Below are positions 48,180-58,916 of a stretch of 64,000 bases of DNA, piece by piece. The stretch is taken from NCBI GenBank assembly GCA_033239525.1, contig BSYO01000009.1, positions 19,427,299 to 19,491,298 of the forward strand. The letters run 5' to 3'. Position 1 is the first letter of the stretch. Every line of letters starts with the position of its first letter. The stretch comes from Nepenthes gracilis (taxonomy: Eukaryota; Streptophyta; Magnoliopsida; Caryophyllales; Nepenthaceae). The position numbers and the translations under genes were made by a program. The notes under the pieces were generated by a model. The model was not told the origin of the DNA and did no database searches. It saw only the letters and a program-made list of their open reading frames with translations.

Positions 48180-48365
48180 GGAAGCGTACTCTGATTCATG
48201 AGCTGGGGGCGGAGATGATTTTTGCGCGAGGATGCATTAAGATGTTTTGCTATTGCGGCAACGTGCACGAGCCACAAGTTGTGGGCTGGCGTGACCTAAC
48301 ATGGCAATACGGGGCCAATGTTGTCTCGTGACGCGGCCGGACTTAGCATAGCCTGGGCCATTTTC
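48180..48365. repeat. Diverged dispersed repeat, copy A (copy B at 49640-49815)
   Basis: Copy A contains ATTAAGATGTTTTGCTATTG, ACGTGCACGAG and CTCGTGACGCGGCCGGA. Copy B has the parallel TTAGGATGTTTTACTGCTGT, ACGTACACGAG and ATCACGTGAGCCGACC in the same order and spacing. Both are GC-rich, non-coding, and flank the gypsy LTR at 48.6-49.3 kb. The element type is unknown. Confidence 0.4.
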
Positions 48366-48599
48366 TTGAATCGATATTGTTTTTATAGCGTCATTAGGTT
48401 TGGATTACTATGCGAATTAAGGAACCATAAAATTTCTTATGTCATGTTAAACTCGAATAGATTTAGTCTTCTTATTTTTTAATTTGAGTCCTGCGCACCA
48501 CAAATAATTAACAAAATGTTAGATAATTAGCGGGACTCGCTTCCTAATTTTTCATTCGACATTCAAATCAATAATTTTTTTAAAAAATGGAAAAATACA

Positions 48600-49330
48600 T
48601 GCATGTGAAGGTAAACGAAATTAAGAATGTAATGATGTTTGTATGCAATGGAGTGAAGTGTAGATAGAGGAGGCTTGGGTTTCCTTTGTATACTTCGGAG
48701 AGTGGCTCACTCTGGTCGCTAAACAAGAGTGATTGTTTTTGGAGGGAAAAGAGTTGGGTTCTTTCCCCTCTTTTTGTGAACTTAGGCTCGAGTTTGGTAT
48801 TCACAACTTAGCTTGAATTAGCCTCGAATGATCTCGAATGACCTCCCTTCTTTAGCGAAAGAGAAAGTATTTGTAGAGCTCCGTAGAGGAGGCTTTTGGC
48901 GGAGGAACCTATGACAGGTGCCTTACCTAGATTTGTCGCCTGCTGAGCACTGACGGTGGCCACTGATATTAAGTGTCGTGTTGTGGTGATAAAGGGACCG
49001 TTGTTGCACGTAACTGACACGGACCTGACTACTCTTTACAGGGATTTATTAAGCCATTGTAGTCAGTGGACACCGCAGTTTACCGGCATTGAGTGCATCC
49101 GCCATTGGCTAGCAGTATTAGAGTCTACGTCTCAATGTTGATAGTCTGTCGCCGTCGATGGGGGAAACGCATGTGGACCGTGACTAAGCATGTGTTAGGA
49201 ACTGTCTAGTGAGCCTAGGCAGGGAGATAGGCTTCGCACGAGGCTCTTTGGGCCTCGCTGCCTAATTGAACCTATCTGCCTGTTGAGCTTTATTCCGGTC
49301 TGGCTCACGTGCACAATGGACCCATCAGTT
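48600..49330 (-). mobile_element. Gypsy LTR, minus orientation
   Basis: This GC-richer non-coding block shares the ordered words GTGGCTCACT, GGAGGCTTT/GGAGGAACCT, GGTGGCCACTGATAT and GTTGTGGTGATAAAGGGACCGTTGT with the outer LTR at 50.7-54.6 kb, so it is the same family. No gag-pol is attached. Short frames across it (for example 48808-49020 on the minus strand) are incidental. Confidence 0.5.
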
Positions 49331-50714
49331 TTAATTGTGATAATTTCAAAATAAAAGATAAATATAGTTACTTTATTTTTTTAAGATTTTAACATTGGTT
49401 GAATATTTGCCTTAAGCATAAAAGAAATTAAATAGCCACTTATTTTTGTTATAAAAAAAAAAACATATACCTGACTTGTTAAAGTTTTTCAGGTGACTTA
49501 GGTGTGGGGATGTGAGCACCAAGCAGGATTCTTCGTTTGTTTTTTTTTTTTAGGATTTAAAATATTTTTTTTATTTTTTAACTCAAATATAAAAAAATAA
49601 TTTTAAAAATTAAAAATTTTATTTTTCTAAGCAGGATCCTTAGTTTCGGGATAGGGGTGGGGGCTGTGGATGTGTTTTATGCACAGATGTGTTAGGATGT
49701 TTTACTGCTGTGCCAGACGTACACGAGGGATAGGCTACGGACCAACTTGACTGAGCACAACAAGACAATGAGGATCTTATTTTATCACGTGAGCCGACCC
49801 CCACAGGCCGAGTGGTTTTGTTTAAAAAAAGTAATGTTTATTAAGTATTTTTAATTCATCCATTTTCATAAGGAATTTTTTAAAAATAATTTTAAAATAT
49901 TAAAAATAATGTTAATGAGTTAAAGAGATAAAGCATTGAATACCTTTCAGAATAGATTTATGGGCTAAATATTATCGAAAAGCCTCTTAAACATTAATCA
50001 AAAAGTGTTTATATATATTTTTTTGATTATTTAATAATTTTTTTTAATTTAATATTGAATTATTATTTTGGATTTCAAATGAGATAAAGTGAAATCAGTC
50101 ATTGCATTATAAGCTAAAACAAAAAGCGATTCAAGCACATGTCGATTGAGATTGATGCTGAGCAATTCCGTGTGGATTCAGCCAAAGTCCGTCAAATTCA
50201 TGAATATATAGACTTGATTAAAAGGTCATTGTATATTGAAAATAAATCTTTCAATCACACAATTATTTATTTATTTATTATTTTCATTTTATGTGGTTTA
50301 ATATAATATTACTCTGACCTATTGATATACAGGTTTTTTGAATCATAAGTCCATAAAAAATATAAATAAATTAAATTATTAGGTGTAAAATGAAAGAAAA
50401 TCCAACTGAACTCTTGAATATATAAATAATTAGACTGCTAATAATATAAAAGATTATTGTGACAAAAAATTATTTAGTAAATAAATTTGAACGGCCAATC
50501 TTGATAAACAATTATATGAATCAAGAAAAGAATAATTAAATTATACAAGCAACTAAAACACTTAAAAGACAAATATTAAACTCAGAACTTATAAGCGATT
50601 AGTTCATTCAATTTTTAGTTAATATAACTCTTCAATTAATGAATAATCATACCTCTTTAAGAATGATATGTTGATTGGTAATAATATTATAAAAAGTATA
50701 TTTTTTATAGGTCA
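49331..50714. other. AT-rich spacer with repeat debris
   Basis: No gene. It holds a T-tract region (49540-49615) bracketed by two AGCAGGAT-CTT words at about 49523 and 49624, and copy B of the dispersed repeat (49640-49815). The rest is AT-rich. Confidence 0.4.
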
Positions 50715-51057
50715 CTGGTTTCTGGTTGATATACGGATTAGGGAGCCTTCGGATTTCACGTTATTGTCAAATCTTGAGCATGTCTGATCTCTATCGCTAG
50801 TAACATGGAACATGTACAACACAAATTACAAATAAGAGATCAGAGATTTGTAAGACGTCCTCTACTGAAAACACTCCGACGCTGTGGTGTCCCACATTGG
50901 ATAGAAAGGTAAACGAAGTATGCATTTATAAGGATGTTGAGACTTTTTCCTTGTAGACGCGTTTTGGGGGCGGTGGACTCCGTCTGCCGGGAACAAAATC
51001 GTGCGGGCCTTGTGTTGGCTTGAGACGCCGTGAAGTTCTCTCAACCCAAAGTCAACA

Positions 51058-53535
51058 TGTCACGAACCCAACGAGTTAAGCGGTCAATTTTAAAATCAAT
51101 TAAAATAATTTTAAACAATTAATACTAAGTCCGAAATTCGGGTGTAAACCAAAATATACTTAACAAAATTAAAATCTCACAGGGCCTCATCGAACAAACC
51201 GTTCAACAAAATAAATACGACCACTTATAATCATCGTAAGGAGATAATAATCCGACCCAAATATCATAATCAAACATAACAAAATATTCAACTATTCCCA
51301 ACATATAGCAATAATCTCATATCCAGGCCAATTCCATAATCCAAATACATCAAATATCAACGCAAACCATAATAAACGAAACTCACCAAACTCGGACGAA
51401 TATGTCACCGATCATATCCAACTCCTATATCGCATCCAAACCTTCTACTGAAGGAAGGGACAAAGAAAAATGAGCCTAATGCCCAAGTAAGTATCATATT
51501 TAGTCAAAGAAGTCAATAAATCGGAGAGAATGTCAAATGGGTGAAAAATCCAATCAAATTCCAAGATAAATCCAAATCGCCGATAAAACGAATCCAACCG
51601 AAATCCAGATCCAAATTCCAAAATTGATGGTGATGTCTCTACTCAAATCAAATGTCCAAGTCTAAACAAATGTCCAAATTTTCAAAATAGTCTGTCGGGA
51701 CGTATATATATATAAATATATATATAACCAAAACAGAAGGTGATCCGAACCAATTCGAGAATCGATGTCGATCCGAGTCCAAATCCGAGTCCAAGTCCAA
51801 ATCCAAGTCCAAATCAATACCCGATCACTTGTGATGCGGGGCGAATCCGATAAATAGGATGATCGATAGCGTGCAGATATCTGAAGAAGACTGCGACGGA
51901 TGTTCCAAGGTTCGGATCAAAACATATATTCAAAATCGTCATCAAGACATACCAAGCCCAATGATAGGCAAAATCAATGAATCTTAAATCCAAGTCCAAA
52001 ATCCATATCCAAATCAAAGTCCAAAACCAATTGATGCAAAAATACAAATTATGCACCGAATTTAGGTTCTCGTTATTTAAAGACTAGCTTGAGGAAGGGT
52101 TACACATAATCCTTGTAACCTTAGGCCAAAATCTATGTCTTGTATATCCATAGATAAGGTTCTTTCACTATGTTTTGCCACACGCTACTACAGATGCATT
52201 CAAGTTTGTGGATATATTAGAACGTCCGAATATATTCTAAGGCCAAATCAAATCATCCAAATGGGAAGGGTCACTACTCAAAGCCTTTCTGCCGTGGGAA
52301 AGGGATTTCCAAATAACAGATAATCTCCCTGTGAGAGCTTGGCTTAATCCAAATAATTCAAATCCAAACATAGTGACCCTGACAACCCGTATTACATGTG
52401 ATCGCACGGCCAATGTAAATTTCGTGTACATTTTTATATAAATACATTAATATAAAAATATACGGTGTCCAATAAATTCTTCGGACTTTCGTAAAATTCT
52501 TAAATTCTCCAAAATCATAAAACCTAATCCAATAATTCCAAAAACATCCAATTAACTACACATGCATGTCCGAGGAATAAATAAATCACGCAAATAAAAT
52601 ATGCATGTTAGTAAAAATTCAAACAATGTCAAAATATATCGAAATTAAATTTGACCAAAGAAGGGGTTTCTGATACTTACCGGACCTCATACTTTGCGTC
52701 AGAAAAAAATAATGTCGAAGTGCGAAACGGCCCTTTCTCTCTCCAGCCGAATGCCGCCGCACCACATCGCCGCGCTCCCCCTTCTGCGCAGGCTCCTGCG
52801 CAAGCCGCCGCTACCACGCGGCCGTCGCCGATCACGGGCGAACCACCATCGTCACCGTCGTCACCGCTGCTCAACCGTCCTCTCCGAGCCATTCTCTCTC
52901 TCCTCTTCGCGATTTCTCTTCGGCGTACGGGCCTCCGCCCGGCCAAGCCTCGGCTGCCCGATCGACCACCGCACCTCCTCACATCGCGTGTGGCCTCCTC
53001 CGCCTCACCCGGCCACCGCTGACGCCGCCTTCACTGCGCCGCCGCCGTCTTCCTCTTCCTCGCGATTTCCGTTCGCAACACCACCGACCAAATCACCGCA
53101 CCCAGAGGACCACCAGGCGCCGCCGACCACCACCGGCACCGTGCCGTCCTCACAGACGCTGCCGCCACCGTCGCGGCGTCCGCCTCCCTCTCTTCTTCCT
53201 CCACCACCGGCCAAAACCCTAACCTCCCTCTCTCCTTCCGATTTCTCTCTCCCGATTTCCTTATCTCCAACTTTTCTCTTTTTCTTTTTTTTTTTTTTCT
53301 TCATCCTTATCCAACTTTTCCTTTTATATATATATATATATATCATTTTAAATTTTCTTTTAATTCAAAATCACAATCGATATTAAACAACAACACGGCA
53401 CACCCCGGGCGCCCATTTCAACCGATCCAAATATCCTCCAAAGATTTTCAATATTTAATAAATTTTATCACGTCCAATTTGCCGAAAATTATAATTAATA
53501 TTAAATTAATCCGAACAAAGATCCGGGATATTACA
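51058..53535 (-). mobile_element. 2.48-kb solo gypsy LTR nested in the TRIM 5' LTR
   Basis: Read on the minus strand it starts TGTAATATCCCGGATC at 53535 and ends TTGGGTTCGTGACA at 51058, typical of a large plant gypsy LTR. It is flanked by a perfect CAACA duplication (51053-51057 and 53536-53540), and removing it restores the TRIM LTR. Inside are a GC-rich segment (52730-53240), a (TA)n tract near 53325-53342 and a degenerate TCCAAATCCGAG hexamer run (51770-51830). Frames in the GC-rich part on both strands are LTR sequence, not genes. Confidence 0.85.
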
Positions 53536-53643
53536 CAACAATATCTACATGCGGGTGACTCGGGGACGTTATAAATAATATCAGAGTAGGGGGCTCGATT
53601 CGGTGTGCCAGTACAAACGCTTGGGCTCCTAATGGGGGTGGAT

Positions 53644-53851
53644 TGTGGTGTCCCACATTGAATGGGGAGGTGAATGAAGTATGCCTTTATAAGTATGTGG
53701 AGACATTTCCCTTGTAGATGCGTTTTGGGGGCGATAGACTCCATCTGTCAGGAATAAAACCGTGCGGGCCGCGTGTTAGCTTGAGAAGCCGTAAAGTTCT
53801 CCCGATCCAAAGCGGATAATATCTACATGCGGGTGACCCAGGGACGTTACA
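53644..53851 (+). repeat. Intact 3' LTR of the TRIM
   Basis: 208 bp from TGTGGTGTCCCACATTG to GGGACGTTACA. It matches the split 5' LTR along its whole length with scattered substitutions; those differences could date the insertion. Confidence 0.8.
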
Positions 53852-54896
53852 GATGCTCAAGTCAGAAACCTTCTATAATGAACGAAAATAGGCACATACT
53901 TAGGGGTGCGCGGATGAATGCTAAGTATGCGGTGGGAGTGTGAGAATGTAACAGTGCGGAACTCAATAAGCAACTATGGGAAATTAGGCTCTGCGATTGC
54001 ACTACGATGAGTGGCTCACTAGAGATACCCAAAAAGGCTTTGGGAGTCCGATCTTGGAAGCAAGTTTGAGATTAGGAGCTCAATGAACGTATGTCCAAAA
54101 TTCAATCGAAGTTTAGGATCAGGATCAAGGAGAGGGAATTTATAGGCTTCATGGAGAGGAGCATTAGGTGCGAGAATCCTCCGATAGGTGGCACACGGAG
54201 ATTCACCGGCCGCTAACCTCTAACGGTAGCTAGTGATATCAGTTGTTGCCTTATAGTGGCGAAGAGATTGTCGTGGGTTGTTGATCACGCTTGGTCTACC
54301 CCTCATGCAATAATTGGCTGGACAGTTTTAGAGAACGGCGCGAGTTGCGGCTAATAGTGTTGACTCTCATCCTATTGGCTTTATCTGGGTTGGCACCTAC
54401 CGCCTGCAATGACATTAATGAGTTGTAGAGTGCACTGATTGGCTGCATATTTTGAGCTACCACACATGCCACTGAGGATCTTGGGCCTTGCAAGTTTGCT
54501 TGGGCTGGCATTGCTCGGATTGAGCCATGCGATCCCTGGGCCTTCTCAGTATTGAATCCAACAATTTTATTTCTAAATAAAAGGAGGAAGAAATATATTT
54601 ATTTATATTAATAGGTTTATAGATAAAAGAAATGATTTTGAGACAATTATTAAACATTATTTAGATATTATTAAATGAAGTGGCGTTAAATCATGTATTA
54701 ATAGCATTGATATCACATAAAAAATAATTTGATGCAAAAAAAAATATCATTAAAAAACTAATTGTATAATATTCCCTAGATCTTTAATAATTCCAAAAAA
54801 AAAAAAAAAACTCTGACATCATACACTCCAATACGAATTGATAAAACACATAAATTTATAATGTAAAATAATATATAAATATTAACCTAATACTGC

Positions 54897-56589
54897 CATA
54901 TACTTAACTTTTATATTACATCTTATTCTATATACTTTAATTTTGGCATTAGAGTGATAAAGCTGGAAAATGATTAATAATTGAAGAGTAGTAGAGATTT
55001 AGTTGTCTAATAAATTTATAATTCAAAATATGTATTTTTTTTTATTAATGGTTAAAAGTACTTCTTTAAAATTTGTTAAGAGCTAAATTATATTTTATTG
55101 GTTATAAGTTGTAATATTTAGACGGAAATTTATTATTGTTTTAATTGGCTAAAAATTATACTAATATTATTAATATTTAATTTTTAAAAAATACAGCTAT
55201 TGTTTGCCTTTGAATTTATAATTATAGGATATATTCAACGTCCTAATATATCCGTGAGTTTGAGGAAATCTTTGAGCAAAGCGGGTGGCAAAATACAAGT
55301 GATAACCTTATCTATAGATACATAGTACATGAATTTTGGCCTACGATTCACGAAATTATGCAGAACTATTCATTCTTTTAGTTTTTAAATAATTAGAACC
55401 CAATTTGGTGCATAATTTGTATTTTTTGCATTAATTAGTATTGGACTTTTGATTTGGATATAGATTTTTGGAATTGGATTTGAGATTCGCCGATTTTTGC
55501 CTATAATTGGGTTTGGTATATGCCCTCATAAAATGATTTTGATTATATGTTTTAATTCGGACCTTTGGAATATCTCTCGCGGTGCTGCTTCGGTCTCTGC
55601 ACACGCTATTGGATCAACCAGCTATCGAACTCTGCCCCATATCACAAGCTAATCGGGTATTGGATTTGGACTCGGACTCGGATTTGGATTCGAGATCGAC
55701 ATCGGTTTTAGAATTGGTTTGGATCATCTACATTTTAGTTATATATATATATATATACGATCCCGACGGCGACTATTTTTAAAATTTGGACGTTTGTTTG
55801 AGCTTGGATATTTGATTTGAGTATGAATCACCATTTCAATTTTGATATTTGGATCTTGGATTTCAATTGAAGTTGTCTTACAAGCGATTTGGATTTATTT
55901 TAAATTTTGATTGGATTTTCCATCATTGACTTCCTCATCCGATTTATTATTTCTTTTCACTAAATACAATACTTATGGGTATTACTTCATTTATCTGTTT
56001 TGTCCATTCGGAGTAAAATGTTCGGATGCATACAGAGTAAGACGTGATCAGTCAGGATATTCATCCGTTTTGATGAGTTTCGATTTTATTGTGATTTATA
56101 TTGATATTTGATATCTTTGATTATGGAATTGTGGAATTATGAAATTTTTATTATTATATTTCGGAAATAGTTAAATATTATGTTATGTTTGATTATGATT
56201 TTTGGGTCGGATTATTCCTCCTAAGCATGATGATTATAGGCATAGTCGCATTTATATTATTCGGATGGTTATTGGATGAGGTCCTGTGAGAATTTTAATT
56301 TTATTAAGTGTATATTTTGGTTTGTTACACTCGAATTTTGGGACGTAGTATTATTGGCTTTAAAATTATTTAGGACTTTAAATTTTAAAAATTATAATTA
56401 ATTATTTAAATTGACCTACTTAATTTAAATTCGTAACATCTTTAATAGTTTTTTATTTATTAAATTACTTATAAAAAAAGTGGCCAAAAACTCAAGCATA
56501 AAGAAAACCAAACTAATCTTCAGGTGAAAGCTGACATGTCCGAGCGCACCAGTAACGCATGGGCTACAAAATAAATAATAAATTATATC
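54897..56589 (+). repeat. 1.69-kb direct repeat, copy 1 (contains a gypsy LTR 3' half)
   Basis: Begins CATATACTTAACTTTTATATT and ends AATAATAAATTATATC, the same boundaries as copy 2 at 57221. The first 330 bp and last 300 bp are almost identical between copies; the middle is patchily diverged. About 55225-56438 matches, in reverse complement, the 3' half of the nested gypsy LTR (52230-51058), ending near GTAACATC. No coding region. Confidence 0.8.
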
Positions 56590-57220
56590 GCCACTGACCC
56601 GCCTCGGGTCTTCCGGGTGGGTGCTCGCCCTCTCCCTCCTTCCCCGTCCTCGGGGGCAAGGAGTCTTCTCTGTTCCTCCCACTGGTGCCGCTTGGCCGCC
56701 TCGTGGTCCAAAGACAGCCTCAGAGCCTCGAGCCATCTCCTTGACGTGGACTTGGCTCATAGATTTCTTTGTTGAGGTAGTCCCTCAACTCACCAGAACT
56801 CTAAGGGCCGCCTCCCGAGACACCGTGACGAGCTCTCGCTGTGGTGCCTTCCTCCTGACCGCCCGTACACCTTTCGCGTAAGGTAAGGATGGTTCTCAAA
56901 GGTTATCCACCTTTTGTTCTAGTTCCTCGTATACCCGGGACCGGGCCATTCCTCATGTCGGGCCTCTCGGCTGCGAGACACTTATCGGCGGTCGCCCTTC
57001 CTCGCAAGTGACACGCGCTGCCTTCACGCCATCATCTTTCGGTGCCGCGCCGCGCAAGAATCTAAGTGTTTGCCTCAAAAGAGCTGAAGGGTGAGGGAGC
57101 CGATTTTTTAGTCCTCTAATAGACGGCGCTACTGTTGCGTGGACGGCTGTGGGTCCTGAGCAAATACGAGCTTGAAGTTCTAAAGCTGAGAGATGGGAGA
57201 GATTGAGACTCCGTATTTTA
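56590..57220 (+). other. GC-rich spacer between the direct repeats
   Basis: 631 bp, strongly GC-rich against its surroundings (CCGCCTCGGGTCTTCCGGGT, CCCGGGACCGGGCC). Frames exist on both strands (for example 56425-56760 minus, 56621-56881 plus) but lack known domains. The end (GACGGCGCTACTGTTGCGTG, then GGGAGAGATTGAGACTCC) resembles retrotransposon LTR or leader sequence. Flanked by long direct repeats it could be the inside of a non-autonomous LTR element, or an insertion between tandem duplicates. Confidence 0.35.
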
Positions 57221-58916
57221 CATATACTTAACTTTTATATTACATCTTATTCTATATACTTTAATTTTGGCATTAGAGTGATAAAGCTGGAAAATGATTA
57301 ATAATTGAAGAGTAGTAGAGATTTAGTTGTCTAATAAATTTATAATTCAAAATATGTATTTTTTTTTATTAATGGTTAAAAGTACTTCTTTAAAATTTGT
57401 TAAGAGCTAAATTATATTTTATTGGTTATAAGTTGTAATATTTAGACGGAAATTTATTATTGTTTTAATTGGCTAAAAATTATACTAATATTATTAATAT
57501 TTAATTTTTTTAAAAAAATACAGCTATTGTTTGCCTTTGAATTTATAATTATAGGATATATTCGAACGTCCTAATATATCTGACAAGTTTGAGGAATGCA
57601 CCCAAAACCGCGGGTGGCAAAATATGGTGAGTAACCTTATCTATAGATACATAGTACATGAATTTTGGCCTACGATTACCGAAATTATGTGTAACCATTC
57701 CTCAAGCTAGTTTTTAAATAATTAGAACCCAAATTTGGTGCATAATTTGTATTTTTGCATTAATTAGTATTGGACTTTGATTTGGATATAGATTTTTGGA
57801 ATTGGATTTGAGATTCGCCGATTTTTGCCTATAATTGGGTTTGGTATGTCTCGTACAAATGATTTTGATTATATGTTTTAATTCGGACCTTTGGAATATC
57901 TCTCTCGCAGTCTTTGCCTTGGTCTCTGACACGCTATCGTGGATCAACCAAATTTATCGAACTCGCCCATATCACAAGCTAATCGGGTATTGGATTTGGA
58001 CTCGGACTCGGATTTGGATTCAGATCGACATCGGTTTTAGAATTGGTTTGGATCATCTCTGTTTTAGTTATATATATATATATATACGTCCCGACGAGGA
58101 CTATTTTTAAAATTTGGACATTTGTTTGGACTTGGATATTTGATTTGAGTATGAGACTACCATTGAATTTTGATATTTGGATCTTGGATTTCAATTGAAG
58201 TTGTCTTACCGACGATTTGGATTTATTTTAAATTTTGATTGGATTTTCATCCATTGACTTCTCATCTGATTTATTAGACTCCTTTTGACTAAATATGATA
58301 CTTATTGGGTATTAGACTCATTTATCTGTTTTGTCCATTCAGAGTAAAATGTTCGGATGCATACAGGAGTAAGACGTGATCAGTCAGATATTCATCCGTT
58401 TTGATGAGTTTCAGTTTTATTGTGATTTATATTGATATTTGATATACTTGGATTATGGAATTGACCGATTATGAGCTTATTATTATATTTCGGAAATAGT
58501 TAAATATTATGTTATGTTTGATTATGATTTTTGGGTCGGATTATTACCTCCCTTATGATGATTATAGAGCAGGTCACATTTATATTATTCGGATGGTTAT
58601 TGGATGAGGTCCTGTGAGAATTTTAATTTTATTAAGTGTATATTTTGGTTTATTATACTCGGATTTTAGAACGTAGTATTATTAGCTTTAAAATTATTTG
58701 GGATTTTAAATTTTAAAAATTATAATTAATTATTTAAATTGACCTATTTAGTTTAAATTCGTAACATCTTTAATAGTTTTTTATTTATTAAATTACTTAT
58801 AAAAAAGTGGCCAAAAACTCAAGCATAAAGAAAACCAAACTAATCTTCAGGTGAAAGCTGACATGTCCGAGCGCACCAGTAACGCATGGGCTACAAAATA
58901 AATAATAAATTATATC
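57221..58916 (+). repeat. 1.69-kb direct repeat, copy 2
   Basis: Same boundaries as copy 1. In the middle section copy 2 agrees better with the nested LTR at 51.06-52.44 kb than copy 1 does (for example ATTCGAACGTCC and TGTGTAACCATTCCTCAAGCTAG), so copy 2 is closer to the ancestral LTR and copy 1 has changed more. It includes a (TA)n tract before CGTCCCGACGA near 58070-58100. Non-coding. Confidence 0.8.

Larger units (their letters stand above)
50883..53851 (+). mobile_element. TRIM (terminal-repeat retrotransposon in miniature), Cassandra-like termini
   Basis: The 5' LTR is 50883-51057 plus 53541-53572. The internal part is 53573-53643, about 70 bp, with a PBS-like AATATCAGAGTAGG (compare TGGTATCAGAGC) and a polypurine-like GGGGGTGGAT. 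The 3' LTR is 53644-53851. Both LTRs start TGTGGTGTCCCACATTG and end GACGTTA-A, about 208 bp. Target duplication: GACGC (50878-50882) and GATGC (53852-53856). The CCCACAT start and AAAGCGGATAATATC end recall Cassandra TRIMs, but I cannot see their 5S-rRNA-like segment. It is non-coding and needs an autonomous partner to move. Confidence 0.8.
50715..54563 (-). mobile_element. Outer gypsy LTR interrupted by a TRIM element
   Basis: On the minus strand the LTR begins TGTTGGATTCAATACTGAG at 54563. With the TRIM and one target repeat removed it reads CTGACTTGAGC-TCGGAGTGTT across the junction 53856/50877, the conserved block of plant gypsy LTRs. The lower boundary is approximate. It is related to the LTR at 48.6-49.3 kb. 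No gypsy coding region adjoins it. Confidence 0.6.

Noticed and set aside
52651..53386. Overlapping frames of 80-230 codons on both strands in GC-rich DNA
   Set aside because: They lie within the nested gypsy LTR, are Pro/Arg/Ala-rich low-complexity, overlap on both strands and match no domain.
56425..56881. Frames of 86 and 111 codons in the GC-rich spacer
   Set aside because: They overlap on opposite strands, are compositionally driven and extend into repeat sequence without domains.
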